DNA of 37,725 bases from an uncultured Pseudomonadota bacterium (GCA_903876445.1 CAIQZX010000053.1:1-37725); one strand, 5' to 3'. Shown: positions 6,978 to 16,058, numbered from the stretch's first letter. Notes: generated from the sequence alone by a model not told the origin. A program made the numbers and translations.

Positions 6978-7976
6978 TTATTTATGACGTTGATACATAT
7001 TTACAGCTGCATTATGCGCTTCCAATGTTGTTGAAAAAATGTGTGTGCCATCACCTTTTGACACAAAAAATAAAGATTCATTTGTATCGGGATGTAAGGC
7101 GGCATGAATTGCTTCACGACCTGCCATTGCAATCGGTGTCGGTGGTAAACCCTTAAATGTGTAAGTGTTGTAGGGTGTGAACAGCATTAAATCAGCGGCT
7201 TTGATGTTGCCTTCATAGCTATCGCCCATTCCGTAAATGACAGTTGGATCAGTTTGCAACATCATATCCTGTTGTAAACGACGACTAAAAACGCCTGCAA
7301 TTTGCGGGCGTTCTATTTGAGCGGCAGTCTCTTTTTCAATAATTGATGCCAAAATTAACGCTTGATAAGGTGTTGTCAGAGGTAAATTGTCGTCTCTATT
7401 TTTCCATTCATCCGCTAATACTAATTGCATTTTGCTATAAGCACGTTTCAAAATCGACGCATCTGTCGTGTGTTTTTCAAAAAAATAAGTATCCGGAAAA
7501 AATAATCCTTCAGGATGATTTTGCGAAATATTTAGTTTTGATACGATTGAATCAAACGGTACGCCTTGTAAGGTATGTTGAATGTATGGATTTTTATCTA
7601 ATTCTTGACGTACTTGTTTAAAATTCCAACCTTCGGGAAACGTAATAGCGTGTTGTTTCACTTTACCTTGTACAAATAGCGTTATAATTTCATCCGATTT
7701 TATACCTGTTGCTAATTCATATTCGCCAGATTTGATTTGTTTATTTCGGTCATTTCTTTTTGCCAACATCTTGAACCAAAAGGGTTTTATTTTAACATTT
7801 TGGGCAACTAATTTATCTGTAATTTGTTTGAGATTATCGCCTTTTTCAATTTCAATCGTTACAGGTTTATCGAAAACCGTCGGATTGCTAATTGCACTTT
7901 CATAATCCATCCACACCCAACCACCGATATAACTCAGTCCAATTAGCGTGTAACCTACGATTTTATTTAATTGCAT
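6978..7976 (-). CDS. mltG: Endolytic murein transglycosylase MltG
   Basis: Inner-membrane lytic transglycosylase that cuts nascent peptidoglycan strands and so sets glycan chain length. The 332 residues have an N-terminal membrane anchor (about 8-23), a LysM-like subdomain (about 38-110) and the YceG catalytic domain with Glu214 in LASIIEKET, the counterpart of the catalytic Glu218 of E. coli MltG. Further family signatures are QTDPTVIYG and GLPPTPI. It overlaps pabC by 14 bases. In E. coli tmk and holB follow; here the cluster ends at mltG. Confidence 0.95.
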   Translation of the reverse strand: MQLNKIVGYTLIGLSYIGGWVWMDYESAISNPTVFDKPVTIEIEKGDNLKQITDKLVAQNVKIKPFWFKMLAKRNDRNKQIKSGEYELATGIKSDEIITLFVQGKVKQHAITFPEGWNFKQVRQELDKNPYIQHTLQGVPFDSIVSKLNISQNHPEGLFFPDTYFFEKHTTDASILKRAYSKMQLVLADEWKNRDDNLPLTTPYQALILASIIEKETAAQIERPQIAGVFSRRLQQDMMLQTDPTVIYGMGDSYEGNIKAADLMLFTPYNTYTFKGLPPTPIAMAGREAIHAALHPDTNESLFFVSKGDGTHIFSTTLEAHNAAVNMYQRHK

Positions 7977-8784
7977 AAACCACCTGTTTTTGTTTTTCGC
8001 TTTCTAGCGCAAGTTGTAATTTTTGGGTTATCCCATTTTCCGAATAATAATGCACACCATTTAATTCACGCACATTCCAAATTCCAATAACAGAATTACA
8101 GACAAAAATTTCGTCAGCGTCGCGTAAATCGTCGATAAAAAAATCGTGTTCAATGACGGGGAGTTGTTGAAAAATCCAACTGCGAATAATACCAGTGATA
8201 CCGCACAGTGTAAGTGAAGCTGTAAATAATGTGCCTTTTTTTACATAAAAAAGATTCGTCATTGTACCTTCAATGACACGTTTATTGATGTCCAACATAA
8301 TACCTTCTTGAATTGTGTCATCGTTCCATTCAGCACGCGCCATCACTTGCTCTAAACGATTTAAATGTTTCATGCCCGCTAAATCGGGATTCAAACCCAA
8401 TCGTGTTTTACAAACACGCGCCACAATGCCATCGGAATAATACGTTTTCGGATAATGAGGAAACGGATGCAAACTCAAAATGCGAGTCGGTTGAATTTCA
8501 TCCGGTTGGCGATAACCGCGTCCGCCTGTGCCGCGCGTAAGAATGATTTTTAAAACAGCATCACCCGCATTTTCGCATAGCTGTTTTATTTCAGAATGTA
8601 ATAAATCTAAATCAATTTTAGGCAGATAAAGCCGTTGGGAATCTTTATTTAAGCGTTGTAGATGTTGCTCAAGAAAAATCGGTTGATTAGCAAGAATCTC
8701 GATAGTTTCAAATAATCCGTCGCCGTATTGAAAGCCACGATTCATAATCGCAATAGTATCTTCTTGTTTACCATTGACGAGCAT
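7963..8784 (-). CDS. pabC: Aminodeoxychorismate lyase PabC
   Basis: PLP enzyme of folate synthesis that converts 4-amino-4-deoxychorismate to p-aminobenzoate and pyruvate. The 273 residues show the class IV aminotransferase fold: NRGFQYGDGLFETI near the N-terminus, the PLP-binding lysine Lys139 in AGMKHLNRLEQ (Lys140 in E. coli), and VIEGTMTNLFYV before the C-terminal domain. It sits between fabF and mltG, the standard gammaproteobacterial order, and overlaps mltG, so the two are coupled. Confidence 0.93.
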   Translation of the reverse strand: MLVNGKQEDTIAIMNRGFQYGDGLFETIEILANQPIFLEQHLQRLNKDSQRLYLPKIDLDLLHSEIKQLCENAGDAVLKIILTRGTGGRGYRQPDEIQPTRILSLHPFPHYPKTYYSDGIVARVCKTRLGLNPDLAGMKHLNRLEQVMARAEWNDDTIQEGIMLDINKRVIEGTMTNLFYVKKGTLFTASLTLCGITGIIRSWIFQQLPVIEHDFFIDDLRDADEIFVCNSVIGIWNVRELNGVHYYSENGITQKLQLALESEKQKQVVYAIK

Positions 8785-8812
8785 TTTTAGAATCGTGGTT
8801 TGTGTGTAGTTT

Positions 8813-10054
8813 TTATTGGAAACGTTTGAAAATCAACGTTCCGTTCGTGCCACCAAACCCAAATGAATTTGACATAGCCACGTCTATTTTCATTTCACGC
8901 GCTATATTTGGTACATAATCCAAATCACATTCGGGGTCTTGGTTTTCTAAGTTAATCGTAGGTGGTGCGATTTGATGTTGAATACTTAATGCTGTTAAAA
9001 CTGCTTCAATACCTCCTGCTGCACCCAACATGTGACCAATCATAGATTTGGTGGAGCTGATGGCAACTTTATAAGCGTGTTCGCCTAAAGCGGCTTTCAT
9101 CGCTTGCGTTTCACCAAAATCACCGGCTGGCGTAGAAGTTCCATGAGCATTGATATAATTCACATCCGAAACGTTCAAACCTGCGTCACGCAACGCATTT
9201 CGCATACAACGCGCTGCACCTTCACCGCCTTCTGATGGCGTAGTAATGTGATACGCATCGCCGCTCATTCCGTAACCCACAAGTTCTGCATAAATTTTTG
9301 CACCACGCGCTTTAGCGTGTTCGAGTTCTTCCAAAACCACGACTCCCGCACCATCGCTTAATACAAAACCGTCACGGTCTTTATCCCATGGACGGCTAGC
9401 CTGTTGTGGCGCGTCATTACGGCGTGAGAGAGCCTTTGCCGAAGCGAATCCGCCCATTGCGGTAGGTGACGTTGTACAGCGTTCAGCACCACCCGCAATC
9501 ATGACATCTGCATCACCGTATTTAATCAAACGCGCAGCGTCGCCAATGTTATGTGTTCCCGTGGCACAAGCTGTAACAATTGCAAAGTTTGGTCCTTTCA
9601 AACCGTACTTAATCGATAAATTGCCCGAAATCATATTGATGATATTGCCTGGCACAAAAAAAGGCGAAATTCGACGTGGTCCGGATTTATCATAAGTAGC
9701 AAAACATTCTTCAATGCCTGTAATACCACCAATTCCCGAACCAATTGCTACGCCAATTCGTTCGGCATTTTCTTCGGTTACGATTAGTCCCGAATCTTCA
9801 AATGCCTGACAACCTGCGGCAATGCCATAATGCACAAAGCCATCCATGCGTTTCGCATCTTTTTCAGAAATATATTGACTGATGTCAAAATTGCGAATTA
9901 CGCCACCAAACGTGGTTGCGAAAGGGGAAATATCAAAAGAATCAATTGCACCAATGCCACTTTTGCCGTTGATAATACCCGACCAAGTTTCTGCAACTGT
10001 GTTAGCTAAAGGCGTAACTGCGCCTAATCCTGTGATGACGACTCGACGTTTCAA
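8813..10054 (-). CDS. fabF: Beta-ketoacyl-ACP synthase II
   Basis: Condensing enzyme that elongates acyl-ACP with malonyl-ACP in type II fatty acid synthesis. From the TTG at 10054 the protein is 413 residues, the usual FabF length, and begins [10 protein letters not shown]. Catalytic residues are Cys163 (TACATGTHN) and the two histidines in [11 protein letters not shown] and [13 protein letters not shown] longer frame from a GTG at 10138 would add 28 unrelated residues and read through a hairpin, so I reject it. No clear Shine-Dalgarno precedes the TTG, so translation may be modest compared with acpP. Confidence 0.93.
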   Translation of the reverse strand: MKRRVVITGLGAVTPLANTVAETWSGIINGKSGIGAIDSFDISPFATTFGGVIRNFDISQYISEKDAKRMDGFVHYGIAAGCQAFEDSGLIVTEENAERIGVAIGSGIGGITGIEECFATYDKSGPRRISPFFVPGNIINMISGNLSIKYGLKGPNFAIVTACATGTHNIGDAARLIKYGDADVMIAGGAERCTTSPTAMGGFASAKALSRRNDAPQQASRPWDKDRDGFVLSDGAGVVVLEELEHAKARGAKIYAELVGYGMSGDAYHITTPSEGGEGAARCMRNALRDAGLNVSDVNYINAHGTSTPAGDFGETQAMKAALGEHAYKVAISSTKSMIGHMLGAAGGIEAVLTALSIQHQIAPPTINLENQDPECDLDYVPNIAREMKIDVAMSNSFGFGGTNGTLIFKRFQ

Positions 10055-10108
10055 TGTTGTGTACCGTAGAAAATTAAATAAAAGAAAGGAAGTTTTGCGC
10101 GGCGCACC

Positions 10109-10132
10109 GTGGATGAACATTTGTTCATCCAC
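10109..10132. promoter_or_regulatory. Hairpin between acpP and fabF
   Basis: GTGGATGAAC (10109-10118) pairs perfectly with GTTCATCCAC (10123-10132) around a four-base loop, 13 bases after the acpP stop. On the minus strand it is followed by a GC-rich stretch and only later by pyrimidines, so it is a partial terminator or a processing and stability element rather than a full stop. Such an element would help acpP message exceed fabF message. Confidence 0.6.
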
Positions 10133-10144
10133 ACGCACTTTTAA

Positions 10145-10375
10145 TTAAACGTGAGAGGTAACGTAATCAATCGCTTGCTGAACGGTGGTGATTTTTTCGG
10201 CTTCTTCATCTGGAATGTCGCATTCAAATTCTTCTTCTAAAGCCATAACGAGTTCAACGGTGTCGAGCGAATCTGCACCTAAATCATCTACAAATGATGC
10301 GTCATTCAGGATTTCATCTTTAACACCTAATTGCTCAGAAACAATTTTTTTTACTCGTTCTTCAATGTTACTCAT
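10145..10375 (-). CDS. acpP: Acyl carrier protein
   Basis: Small acidic carrier that holds growing acyl chains on a 4'-phosphopantetheine arm. The 76 residues form the standard four-helix bundle, with the modified serine Ser36 in [18 protein letters not shown] strong ribosome binding site (AGAGGA) lies eight bases before the ATG. It has its own promoter in the gap after fabG, as expected for one of the cell's most abundant proteins. Confidence 0.97.
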   Translation of the reverse strand: MSNIEERVKKIVSEQLGVKDEILNDASFVDDLGADSLDTVELVMALEEEFECDIPDEEAEKITTVQQAIDYVTSHV

Positions 10376-10481
10376 AATTTATTCCTCTAACAAAACAAGC
10401 GATTGAATGCCGCTTATCTTGGATTATTGTTGTTGTTTTTACTGAAAATGCCGTTACCAGCAATGCCAGCCGACAGCGCAA

Positions 10482-10509
10482 ATTATACGGCATTATGCCG
10501 TAATGTCAC
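10482..10509 (-). promoter_or_regulatory. Promoter of acpP
   Basis: On the minus strand GTGACA (10504-10509), a 16-base spacer and TATAAT (10482-10487) form a good sigma-70-type promoter. It lies about 107 bases upstream of the acpP start and just after the fabG stop. It would give acpP-fabF-pabC-mltG extra transcription independent of the upstream fab promoter. Confidence 0.65.
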
Positions 10510-10522
10510 ACTTTTACGGCAT
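10487..10522. promoter_or_regulatory. Palindromic operator candidate in the acpP promoter
   Basis: A perfect palindrome ACGGCAT-T-ATGCCGT (10487-10501) occupies the spacer between the -10 and -35. A third half-site, ACGGCAT, lies at 10516-10522 in the last codons of fabG and can pair with the middle one as a 9-bp stem (10495-10503 with 10514-10522). The position suits a repressor of fatty acid synthesis; no regulator is identified. Confidence 0.5.
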
Positions 10523-11242
10523 GAACATCCCGCCATTCACATGAAGTGTTTCGCCTGTAATGTATGCCGCACCATTAGAAGCTAAAAAGCTCACCGCGTG
10601 AGCAATTTCTTTTACATCGCCTAAACGCGCTAATGGAATCGCACTTAATAAATGATTTTTAATGTCTTCACTGAGTTCTTTTGTCATGTCGGTATCGATA
10701 AAACCCGGTGCAACCGTGTTGACAGTGATATTACGCGAACCGACTTCTTTTGCCATCGATTTTGTAAAACCAATCATTCCCGCTTTAGCCGCCGCGTAAT
10801 TTGCCTGTCCTGCGTTGCCTGTCGAACCAACGACAGACGAAATGTTAATAATTCGTCCAGTTTTTGCTTTCATCATGCCGCGCAAAACGGCTTTGCTCAT
10901 CCGGAAAACCGACGTTAAATTGGTCGAAATAATATCGTCCCACTCGTCATCTTTCATTCGCATCAATAAATTGTCGCGCGTAATGCCGGCGTTATTTACC
11001 AAAACGTGTGGTGTGCCGAATTCATCCGTAACTGCTTTCATTACGTTTTCGATTGATTCTGAATTGGAAACGTCGAGTGTTAAACCTTTGCCATTTTCGC
11101 CTAAATAGTTAGAAATGGCTGCCGCGCCACTTTCAGAAGTCGCTGTACCTAAAACGAAAAAACCGTCTTCGGCTAATCGTTCTGCAATCGCACGTCCAAT
11201 TCCACGGCTTGCACCTGTTACTAAAGCGATTTGTTTAGTCAT
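10514..11242 (-). CDS. fabG: 3-oxoacyl-ACP reductase
   Basis: NADPH-dependent reductase of the first reduction step in fatty acid elongation. The 242 residues form a short-chain dehydrogenase with the cofactor loop TGASRGIG (9-16), NNAG (83-86) and the catalytic Ser136, Tyr149 and Lys153 (NYAAAKAG). It overlaps fabD by eight bases, so fabD and fabG are translationally linked. The product ends MFMP, and its last codons belong to an inverted repeat at the acpP promoter. Confidence 0.96.
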   Translation of the reverse strand: MTKQIALVTGASRGIGRAIAERLAEDGFFVLGTATSESGAAAISNYLGENGKGLTLDVSNSESIENVMKAVTDEFGTPHVLVNNAGITRDNLLMRMKDDEWDDIISTNLTSVFRMSKAVLRGMMKAKTGRIINISSVVGSTGNAGQANYAAAKAGMIGFTKSMAKEVGSRNITVNTVAPGFIDTDMTKELSEDIKNHLLSAIPLARLGDVKEIAHAVSFLASNGAAYITGETLHVNGGMFMP

Positions 11243-12188
11243 TAAATTGCTCCATTACATTGTTCATTGTTTCTGTATCGTAAAGTGCGAAATGTTCAGC
11301 ATCTTTAGCAATACGTTTATTTAAACCGATTAACACTTTTCCTGCACCACATTCTACAAAACGTGTCACGCCTTCGTCTGCCATGAATTTTACAGAATCA
11401 ACCCAGCGAACAGGTTTATAAAGTTGTTCTTTTAAGGCGTGGCGAATCAATTCTGGCGAACCGTGCGACTGAACATCTACATTGTGAATGAGAGTCACAT
11501 CTGGTGCATGAATCGTGATATTTTCGAGTGCTTCCGCTAATTTTTCAGCCGCTGGTAACATTAACGCACAATGTGATGGTACGCTAACAGGTAACAAAAG
11601 CGCACGTTTTGCACCAGCGGCTTTTGCACCAACCATTGCGCGTTCGACAGCGGTTTTATGACCAGCAATCACAATTTGTCCTTCGGAATTAAAATTTACC
11701 GCTGAAACGATTTCGTTTTCTTCGGCTTCGGCGCAAACTTTCACAACTTCATGATCTTCCAAACCTAAAATGGCCGCCATTGCACCGATGCCGTTTGGCA
11801 CCGCTTGTTGCATCAATTCACCACGCAAGGCGACAAGTTTAATCGCATCTTCAAAATTTAACGCGCCCGCGCAAACTAACGCGCTATATTCGCCTAAACT
11901 GTGTCCCGCCATCCACGCCGGACGAACTGTGCTGTATTTTGTCCATACATTCCAAACGGCAACACCCGCTGCTAGCATCGCAGGTTGTGTGTTATGCGTT
12001 TGATTTAATTCTGCACTAAGAGATTCATCGTTAATTAACGCCCACAAATCTTTTTGTAACGCCTCCGAAGCGCGTTCAAACGTTTGTTTTATTTCGGGAT
12101 ACGTCGCCGCTAAATTGTCGAGCATTCCTGTTGATTGCGAGCCTTGTCCAGGAAACACGAAGGCTAAGTTATAGGTTTTTTCTGTCAT
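11235..12188 (-). CDS. fabD: Malonyl-CoA:ACP transacylase
   Basis: Transfers malonyl groups from CoA to ACP to supply elongation units. The 317 residues have FPGQGSQ (12-18), the nucleophile Ser97 in GHSLGEYSAL and the catalytic His206 in VPSHCALM. Length is typical. Normally fabD directly follows fabH, but here two lipoprotein genes and a YefM-YoeB pair lie between them. Only a weak ribosome binding site is seen before the ATG. Confidence 0.96.
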   Translation of the reverse strand: MTEKTYNLAFVFPGQGSQSTGMLDNLAATYPEIKQTFERASEALQKDLWALINDESLSAELNQTHNTQPAMLAAGVAVWNVWTKYSTVRPAWMAGHSLGEYSALVCAGALNFEDAIKLVALRGELMQQAVPNGIGAMAAILGLEDHEVVKVCAEAEENEIVSAVNFNSEGQIVIAGHKTAVERAMVGAKAAGAKRALLLPVSVPSHCALMLPAAEKLAEALENITIHAPDVTLIHNVDVQSHGSPELIRHALKEQLYKPVRWVDSVKFMADEGVTRFVECGAGKVLIGLNKRIAKDAEHFALYDTETMNNVMEQFND

Positions 12189-12221
12189 GTTTTTGAAATG
12201 TTTAAAAAGGTAAAAGTGAAA

Positions 12222-12473
12222 TCAGTAATGGTAACGACACTGAACAATAATCAGATTGTCATCAATAAACGTGTAAACCAAACGATGCTCATCATCAATT
12301 CGACGTGACCAAAAACCACTAAACTCATATTTCAATGGCTCAGGTTTGCCAATGCCTTCAAATGGATTTCGTTGAATATCTTTAATCAACAAATTGATTC
12401 GCTTATGAATGGCTTTATTCGTTTGTTGCCAAAACAAGTAATCATCCCAAGCGCGTTCACGAAAAGAAATCAT
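12222..12473 (-). CDS. yoeB: mRNA interferase toxin YoeB
   Basis: RelE-fold toxin that cleaves mRNA at the ribosomal A site. The 83 residues are very close to E. coli YoeB: GKPEPLK with the catalytic Glu, SGFWSRRIDDEHRLVY with the catalytic Arg, and the C-terminal CRYHY with the catalytic His and Tyr. All key residues are kept, so it should be active. It overlaps the antitoxin gene by four bases. It is inserted within the fatty acid cluster, 33 bases before fabD. Confidence 0.95.
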   Translation of the reverse strand: MISFRERAWDDYLFWQQTNKAIHKRINLLIKDIQRNPFEGIGKPEPLKYEFSGFWSRRIDDEHRLVYTFIDDNLIIVQCRYHY

Positions 12474-12727
12474 GCTTCGATTAACTCACGCTCGATTAAA
12501 TTACGTCGCTCTGCAATTTCTTTAACTGCATCCAACAAATCAGCGGCATTCGCTGGTGAACGATTGAGATAACTCGTTTCTTGCCAAGAATTAAAATCTT
12601 CCAACGCCATCAAAACCGTGGCTTTACCTTTGCGCGGCGTAATAATCAAAGGTTCATGGTTTTCAGTCACACGCGCCATCACGGCTGATAATGACAAACG
12701 TGCTTGTGTGTAGCTAATTGCATCCAT
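12470..12727 (-). CDS. yefM: Antitoxin YefM
   Basis: Phd/YefM-type antitoxin, 85 residues, that binds YoeB and represses the pair's promoter. The N-terminal DNA-binding half is MDAISYTQARLSLSAVMARV, followed by VLMALEDFNSWQETSYL and the toxin-binding tail RSPANAADLLDAV. GGAGG lies seven bases before the ATG. The antitoxin precedes and overlaps the toxin, the usual order. Its 5' flank (12728-12771) is AT-rich. Confidence 0.94.
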   Translation of the reverse strand: MDAISYTQARLSLSAVMARVTENHEPLIITPRKGKATVLMALEDFNSWQETSYLNRSPANAADLLDAVKEIAERRNLIERELIEA

Positions 12728-12771
12728 CGTAAAACCTCCAAAAAATCAAAATTTCAATAATGCTGATTTTA

Positions 12772-13365
12772 TTATTTTGCAGTTGAAAGTAATGCGGATG
12801 TAAAAGCACTGTCACTAAATAACATTTCTATTCCATTTTTTAGGGCTTGGCTCAATGCTAAACTTGCGTTCCCACCTCCCATAACAGAACTGGCTTCCAT
12901 ACCTTGTGTAGCTATTTGTCTGTGATAAATTTGCTCATTTGTGTCCGATTTAACTACAACAACATCAATATGAAAGTCAGCAACGGCAATGGCATCCATA
13001 GAAACTTTGAAATCATTATAAAACTTGCTTATGTTTACGCTGATTTTAACTTTTGTCGGTTGGGTTAGTTTAAAACCGCGACTTACTAACTCTTCTTCAA
13101 TAGCATGGCGAACTGTAATTTCAACCTTTTGATTTGCAAGAATTGGAGCCATTTCTGTTCCCCAAGCATTTTTTTTGCTGCTAACTTTACTTTTGTCTGA
13201 TCTCTCATCTTGAGCTTGAACAGAAACTGTAACGGCACTTGCTTCGCTTATTCTTGTAACACCTTGGATTGAATTGTATGGAATATCAATAGATTCAGTG
13301 GTTACAGCACAACCAGTTAATAATAAAACAGCTGAAATTGGTACAAATAGAAATTTATTTTTCAT
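12772..13365 (-). CDS. Probable lipoprotein, unknown function
   Basis: A 197-residue protein starting MKNKFLFVPISAVLLLTGC, a clear signal peptide with lipobox LLTG-Cys19, so it should be lipid-anchored. The mature part is mixed alpha/beta with no motif I can name; it includes VKISVNISKFYNDF and IDVVVVKSDTNEQIY. A longer frame from 13470 is rejected because it runs back into the preceding lipoprotein gene and lacks the signal peptide at its start. It lies five bases after that gene, so the two are probably a functional pair. Confidence 0.75.
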   Translation of the reverse strand: MKNKFLFVPISAVLLLTGCAVTTESIDIPYNSIQGVTRISEASAVTVSVQAQDERSDKSKVSSKKNAWGTEMAPILANQKVEITVRHAIEEELVSRGFKLTQPTKVKISVNISKFYNDFKVSMDAIAVADFHIDVVVVKSDTNEQIYHRQIATQGMEASSVMGGGNASLALSQALKNGIEMLFSDSAFTSALLSTAK

Positions 13366-13370
13366 AATTG

Positions 13371-13769
13371 TTAGTTCTTCATCAAAGGAGTAGAAACGCT
13401 TTTTGGTAAATCGTACATAGCACCAGTGGATGGGTCGATAACTAAAAATCCTAGTAAGCCGCCAAAGCACAAATTCCCCCAGTACCAGCCATTTATTGAG
13501 CTATCAATTACCGCATGTGAACCTAAATATCCATCTTTTGAATACTGAACAGAATACTTCTCACCATCAAAATAACCTGCCCCGCTTTTCAATGTGACCG
13601 TTGACGGAGTTATTCCATTATGAATTTTCACGCCTGCTTCGTTGGTTATCGTAAAACTCGCCTGACTTGGTGAGCTATCTACCGTAACAGGATATGATGA
13701 ACCACTTATGATGCTAGCGCATCCAGCGAGCAACGTGACACTTGCGACAATTGAAATTTTTTTAATCAT
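13371..13769 (-). CDS. Probable lipoprotein with a PEGA-like beta domain
   Basis: A 132-residue protein with signal peptide and lipobox (VTLLAGC, Cys17). The middle resembles PEGA-type surface repeats (VTVDSSPSQASFTITNEAG, then TPSTVTLKSG). The C-terminal part has the glycine-rich hydrophobic stretch NGWYWGNLCFGGLLGFLVID followed by PSTGAMYDLP, a pattern known from small proteobacterial lipoproteins of unknown role. It follows fabH by 27 bases with AAGGA before the ATG, so it can be co-transcribed with fabH. Confidence 0.75.
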   Translation of the reverse strand: MIKKISIVASVTLLAGCASIISGSSYPVTVDSSPSQASFTITNEAGVKIHNGITPSTVTLKSGAGYFDGEKYSVQYSKDGYLGSHAVIDSSINGWYWGNLCFGGLLGFLVIDPSTGAMYDLPKSVSTPLMKN

Positions 13770-13796
13770 GGTAATTCCTTTTTAAGTTATTTGAAT

Positions 13797-14759
13797 TTAA
13801 TACCGAACCAACGCAGAACCCCAAGTAAATCCCGCGCCAAAGGCTTCAAGCAATACGGTTTGACCGCGTTGAATTCGACCGTCACGCACCGCTTCATTGA
13901 ACGCCAATAAAACTGACGCAGACGACGTATTACCTTGTGTTTCGAGCGTGACAACGACTTGTTCCATCGACATTTTTAATTTTTTCGCCGTCGCCGCGAT
14001 AATCCGAATGTTCGCTTGATGCGGCACGAGCCAATCAATTTCAGATTTATCCATGTTGTGCGCTTCGAGCGTTTCGTCAACAATGCGTCCCAACGTATTC
14101 ACCGCGACTTTAAACACTTCATTTCCCCGCATCGCAATGTAGCCCAATGATTCGTCATCGCCCATTGCTTGTGGGTTGGGGCAAGTTAACAAATCTTCAT
14201 ATTGCCCATCGGAATGAATGTGCGTTGATAATACGCCGACTTCGGTGGAAGCCTGTAACAACATTGCCCCCGCGCCGTCACCAAACAAAATGCAAGTGCC
14301 GCGATCTGTCCAATCAACAATCCGTGAACAGACTTCTGAACCGACGATTAACACGGTTTTTGCCGCACCTGATTTGATGTATTGGTCGGCAATGCTTAAC
14401 GCGAAAATTGAACCTGAACACGCCGCCTGAATATCAAACGCCACGCCGCCTGTCACGCCTAAACGATGTTGCAACAAACACGCTGTACTAGGATAAACAT
14501 TGTCAGGCGTTCCCGTGGCAACAATAATTAAATCAATGTCATTCGGCTGAATTTGCGCGGCTTCAATCGCTTGACGCGCGGCAATTTCTGCCATGCTCGC
14601 GGCGGTTTCATGTGCGGCAACAATGCAACGACTCCGAATGCCCGTGCGTTCAAAAATCCACTCATCTGACGTTTCAACACGCGCCGCAAGATTATGATTT
14701 GTGACGACATTTTCAGGTAAATAACCGCCTGTACCAATAATTTTTGCATGACGACTCAT
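13797..14759 (-). CDS. fabH: Beta-ketoacyl-ACP synthase III
   Basis: Starts fatty acid synthesis by condensing acetyl-CoA with malonyl-ACP. The 320 residues show the thiolase fold with Cys114 ([14 protein letters not shown]), the histidine in [11 protein letters not shown] and the asparagine in [10 protein letters not shown], the complete Cys-His-Asn triad. Its ATG overlaps the plsX stop (ATGA). The next genes downstream are the two lipoproteins instead of fabD. Confidence 0.96.
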   Translation of the reverse strand: MSRHAKIIGTGGYLPENVVTNHNLAARVETSDEWIFERTGIRSRCIVAAHETAASMAEIAARQAIEAAQIQPNDIDLIIVATGTPDNVYPSTACLLQHRLGVTGGVAFDIQAACSGSIFALSIADQYIKSGAAKTVLIVGSEVCSRIVDWTDRGTCILFGDGAGAMLLQASTEVGVLSTHIHSDGQYEDLLTCPNPQAMGDDESLGYIAMRGNEVFKVAVNTLGRIVDETLEAHNMDKSEIDWLVPHQANIRIIAATAKKLKMSMEQVVVTLETQGNTSSASVLLAFNEAVRDGRIQRGQTVLLEAFGAGFTWGSALVRY

Positions 14760-15784
14760 GAGGCAACTCGCTGGGCTAAAGTCACTTCGACTTGTTCAGT
14801 AATTTTTTGAATAACGTTATGTTGCACTTCGACTTCCGCTAATTTGATGGCTGTTTTGAACGCTAATACGTCTGCACCGCCGTGGCTTTTAATGACTAAT
14901 CCGCGCAAACCAAGAAAACTTGCGCCGTTGTACAAGCGTGGGTCAATACGATTTTTGAAACTTTTTAAAACCGGATACGCAACAAGTGCGGCAAGTTTAG
15001 TTAACCAGTTTTTTGAAAAGGCTTCTTTTAATGTGGTCGCAATCATTTTTGCTGCACCTTCGATAGATTTCAGTGACACATTTCCAACAAATCCGTCACA
15101 AACAATCAAATCCACTTTTGTATTGCCAGCGTTAATTGAATTCCCTTCAACATAACCGATGTAATTAAGTTTTGAATCTTCTAATAATTTTGCGGCAGCT
15201 TTGACTTGTTCATTGCCTTTCATGTCTTCTTCGCCGATGTTCAGCAAGCCGACGCGCGGATTTTCAATGCCTTCAATGGCTTTGACTAATTCGTTGCCCA
15301 TCACTGCAAATTGAAATAAATGTTCTGCCGTACAATCCACATTCGCGCCCAAATCCATCATATATGTGTGACCAAAAACAGACGGCAAGGTTGAAATAAT
15401 GGCAGGGCGATCAATGCCGTTTAGCATTTTTAAAACAAATCGTGCCGTTGCCATTAACGCGCCTGTATTTCCTGCACTGACACAGGCATCTGCGCGTTTT
15501 TCATGAACGAGGTTAATCGCAACGCGCATGGAAGAATCTTTTTTATTTTTCAGAGCTTTTGAGGGGGATTCATCCATATCGACTTTTTGTGAAGCGTGCT
15601 GAATCACTAAACGCTCACCATAAAGCGGTAAATCTTGCGCCAACAACGCATTCAAAATAGTTTCGTCGCCAACTAAAATAAGCGTTAGGGCTGAATTTTC
15701 TTGTAAGCAAGCTAATGATGCGGGAACGGTAACATCTACCCCGTAATCGCCGCCCATTGCATCAATGGAAATTGTTAAACTCAC
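14756..15784 (-). CDS. plsX: Phosphate acyltransferase PlsX
   Basis: Makes acyl-phosphate from acyl-ACP for glycerophospholipid synthesis. The protein of about 342 residues opens [20 protein letters not shown] and contains [10 protein letters not shown] and GVKSHG-like [12 protein letters not shown], all typical PlsX. I chose the GTG at 15784, which gives the usual N-terminus; a TTG at 15793 is in frame but only three bases from the GGAG. The gene lies behind a terminator-like hairpin that follows rpmF, so its expression may be attenuated. Confidence 0.93.
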   Translation of the reverse strand: MSLTISIDAMGGDYGVDVTVPASLACLQENSALTLILVGDETILNALLAQDLPLYGERLVIQHASQKVDMDESPSKALKNKKDSSMRVAINLVHEKRADACVSAGNTGALMATARFVLKMLNGIDRPAIISTLPSVFGHTYMMDLGANVDCTAEHLFQFAVMGNELVKAIEGIENPRVGLLNIGEEDMKGNEQVKAAAKLLEDSKLNYIGYVEGNSINAGNTKVDLIVCDGFVGNVSLKSIEGAAKMIATTLKEAFSKNWLTKLAALVAYPVLKSFKNRIDPRLYNGASFLGLRGLVIKSHGGADVLAFKTAIKLAEVEVQHNVIQKITEQVEVTLAQRVAS

Positions 15785-15810
15785 GTTGACCAATCACTCC
15801 GTAGTGCATA

Positions 15811-15844
15811 AAAAGAAGCCGAATCAGAAAAATTCTGATTCGGC
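15811..15844 (-). terminator. Intrinsic terminator or attenuator between rpmF and plsX
   Basis: A perfect 12-bp stem (GCCGAATCAGAA at 15818-15829 with its complement at 15833-15844) and a three-base loop. On the minus strand it is followed by TTCTTTTT. This is a convincing terminator 28 bases after the rpmF stop, yet plsX begins 27 bases further on, so it probably allows partial read-through and keeps L32 output above lipid enzyme output. Confidence 0.8.
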
Positions 15845-15872
15845 ATTGTGTTTTTGTTCGTGTGTGTGACGA

Positions 15873-16058
15873 TTAGTCAATTTCAACAGCAGAACCAACA
15901 ATTAAACGACCTTTAAAATAACCATCAGGTGTCATGTGGTGACGTAAGTGCATTTCGCCTGTCATCGAATCAAGTGAAATGGTTTTTGCTGTCAATGAAT
16001 CGTGCGAACGACGTTGTCCACGTCTTGAACGTGTAACTTTACTCTTTTGTACTGCCAT
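15873..16058 (-). CDS. rpmF: Ribosomal protein L32
   Basis: Small basic component of the 50S subunit. The 61 residues begin [19 protein letters not shown], the standard L32 N-terminus, followed by a [15 protein letters not shown] core. The zinc-binding cysteines of some L32 proteins are absent, as in other gammaproteobacteria. The ATG shares one base with the yceD stop (TAATG), and GGAG lies upstream. Confidence 0.96.
   Translation of the reverse strand: MAVQKSKVTRSRRGQRRSHDSLTAKTISLDSMTGEMHLRHHMTPDGYFKGRLIVGSAVEID

Noticed and set aside
10055-10138. Longer fabF starting at GTG 10138
   Set aside because: The added 28 residues do not resemble FabF and are encoded across a perfect hairpin. 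The TTG start gives the exact family length.
13366-13470. Upstream extension of the second lipoprotein gene
   Set aside because: It would overlap the first lipoprotein gene and bury a clear signal peptide and lipobox inside the protein.
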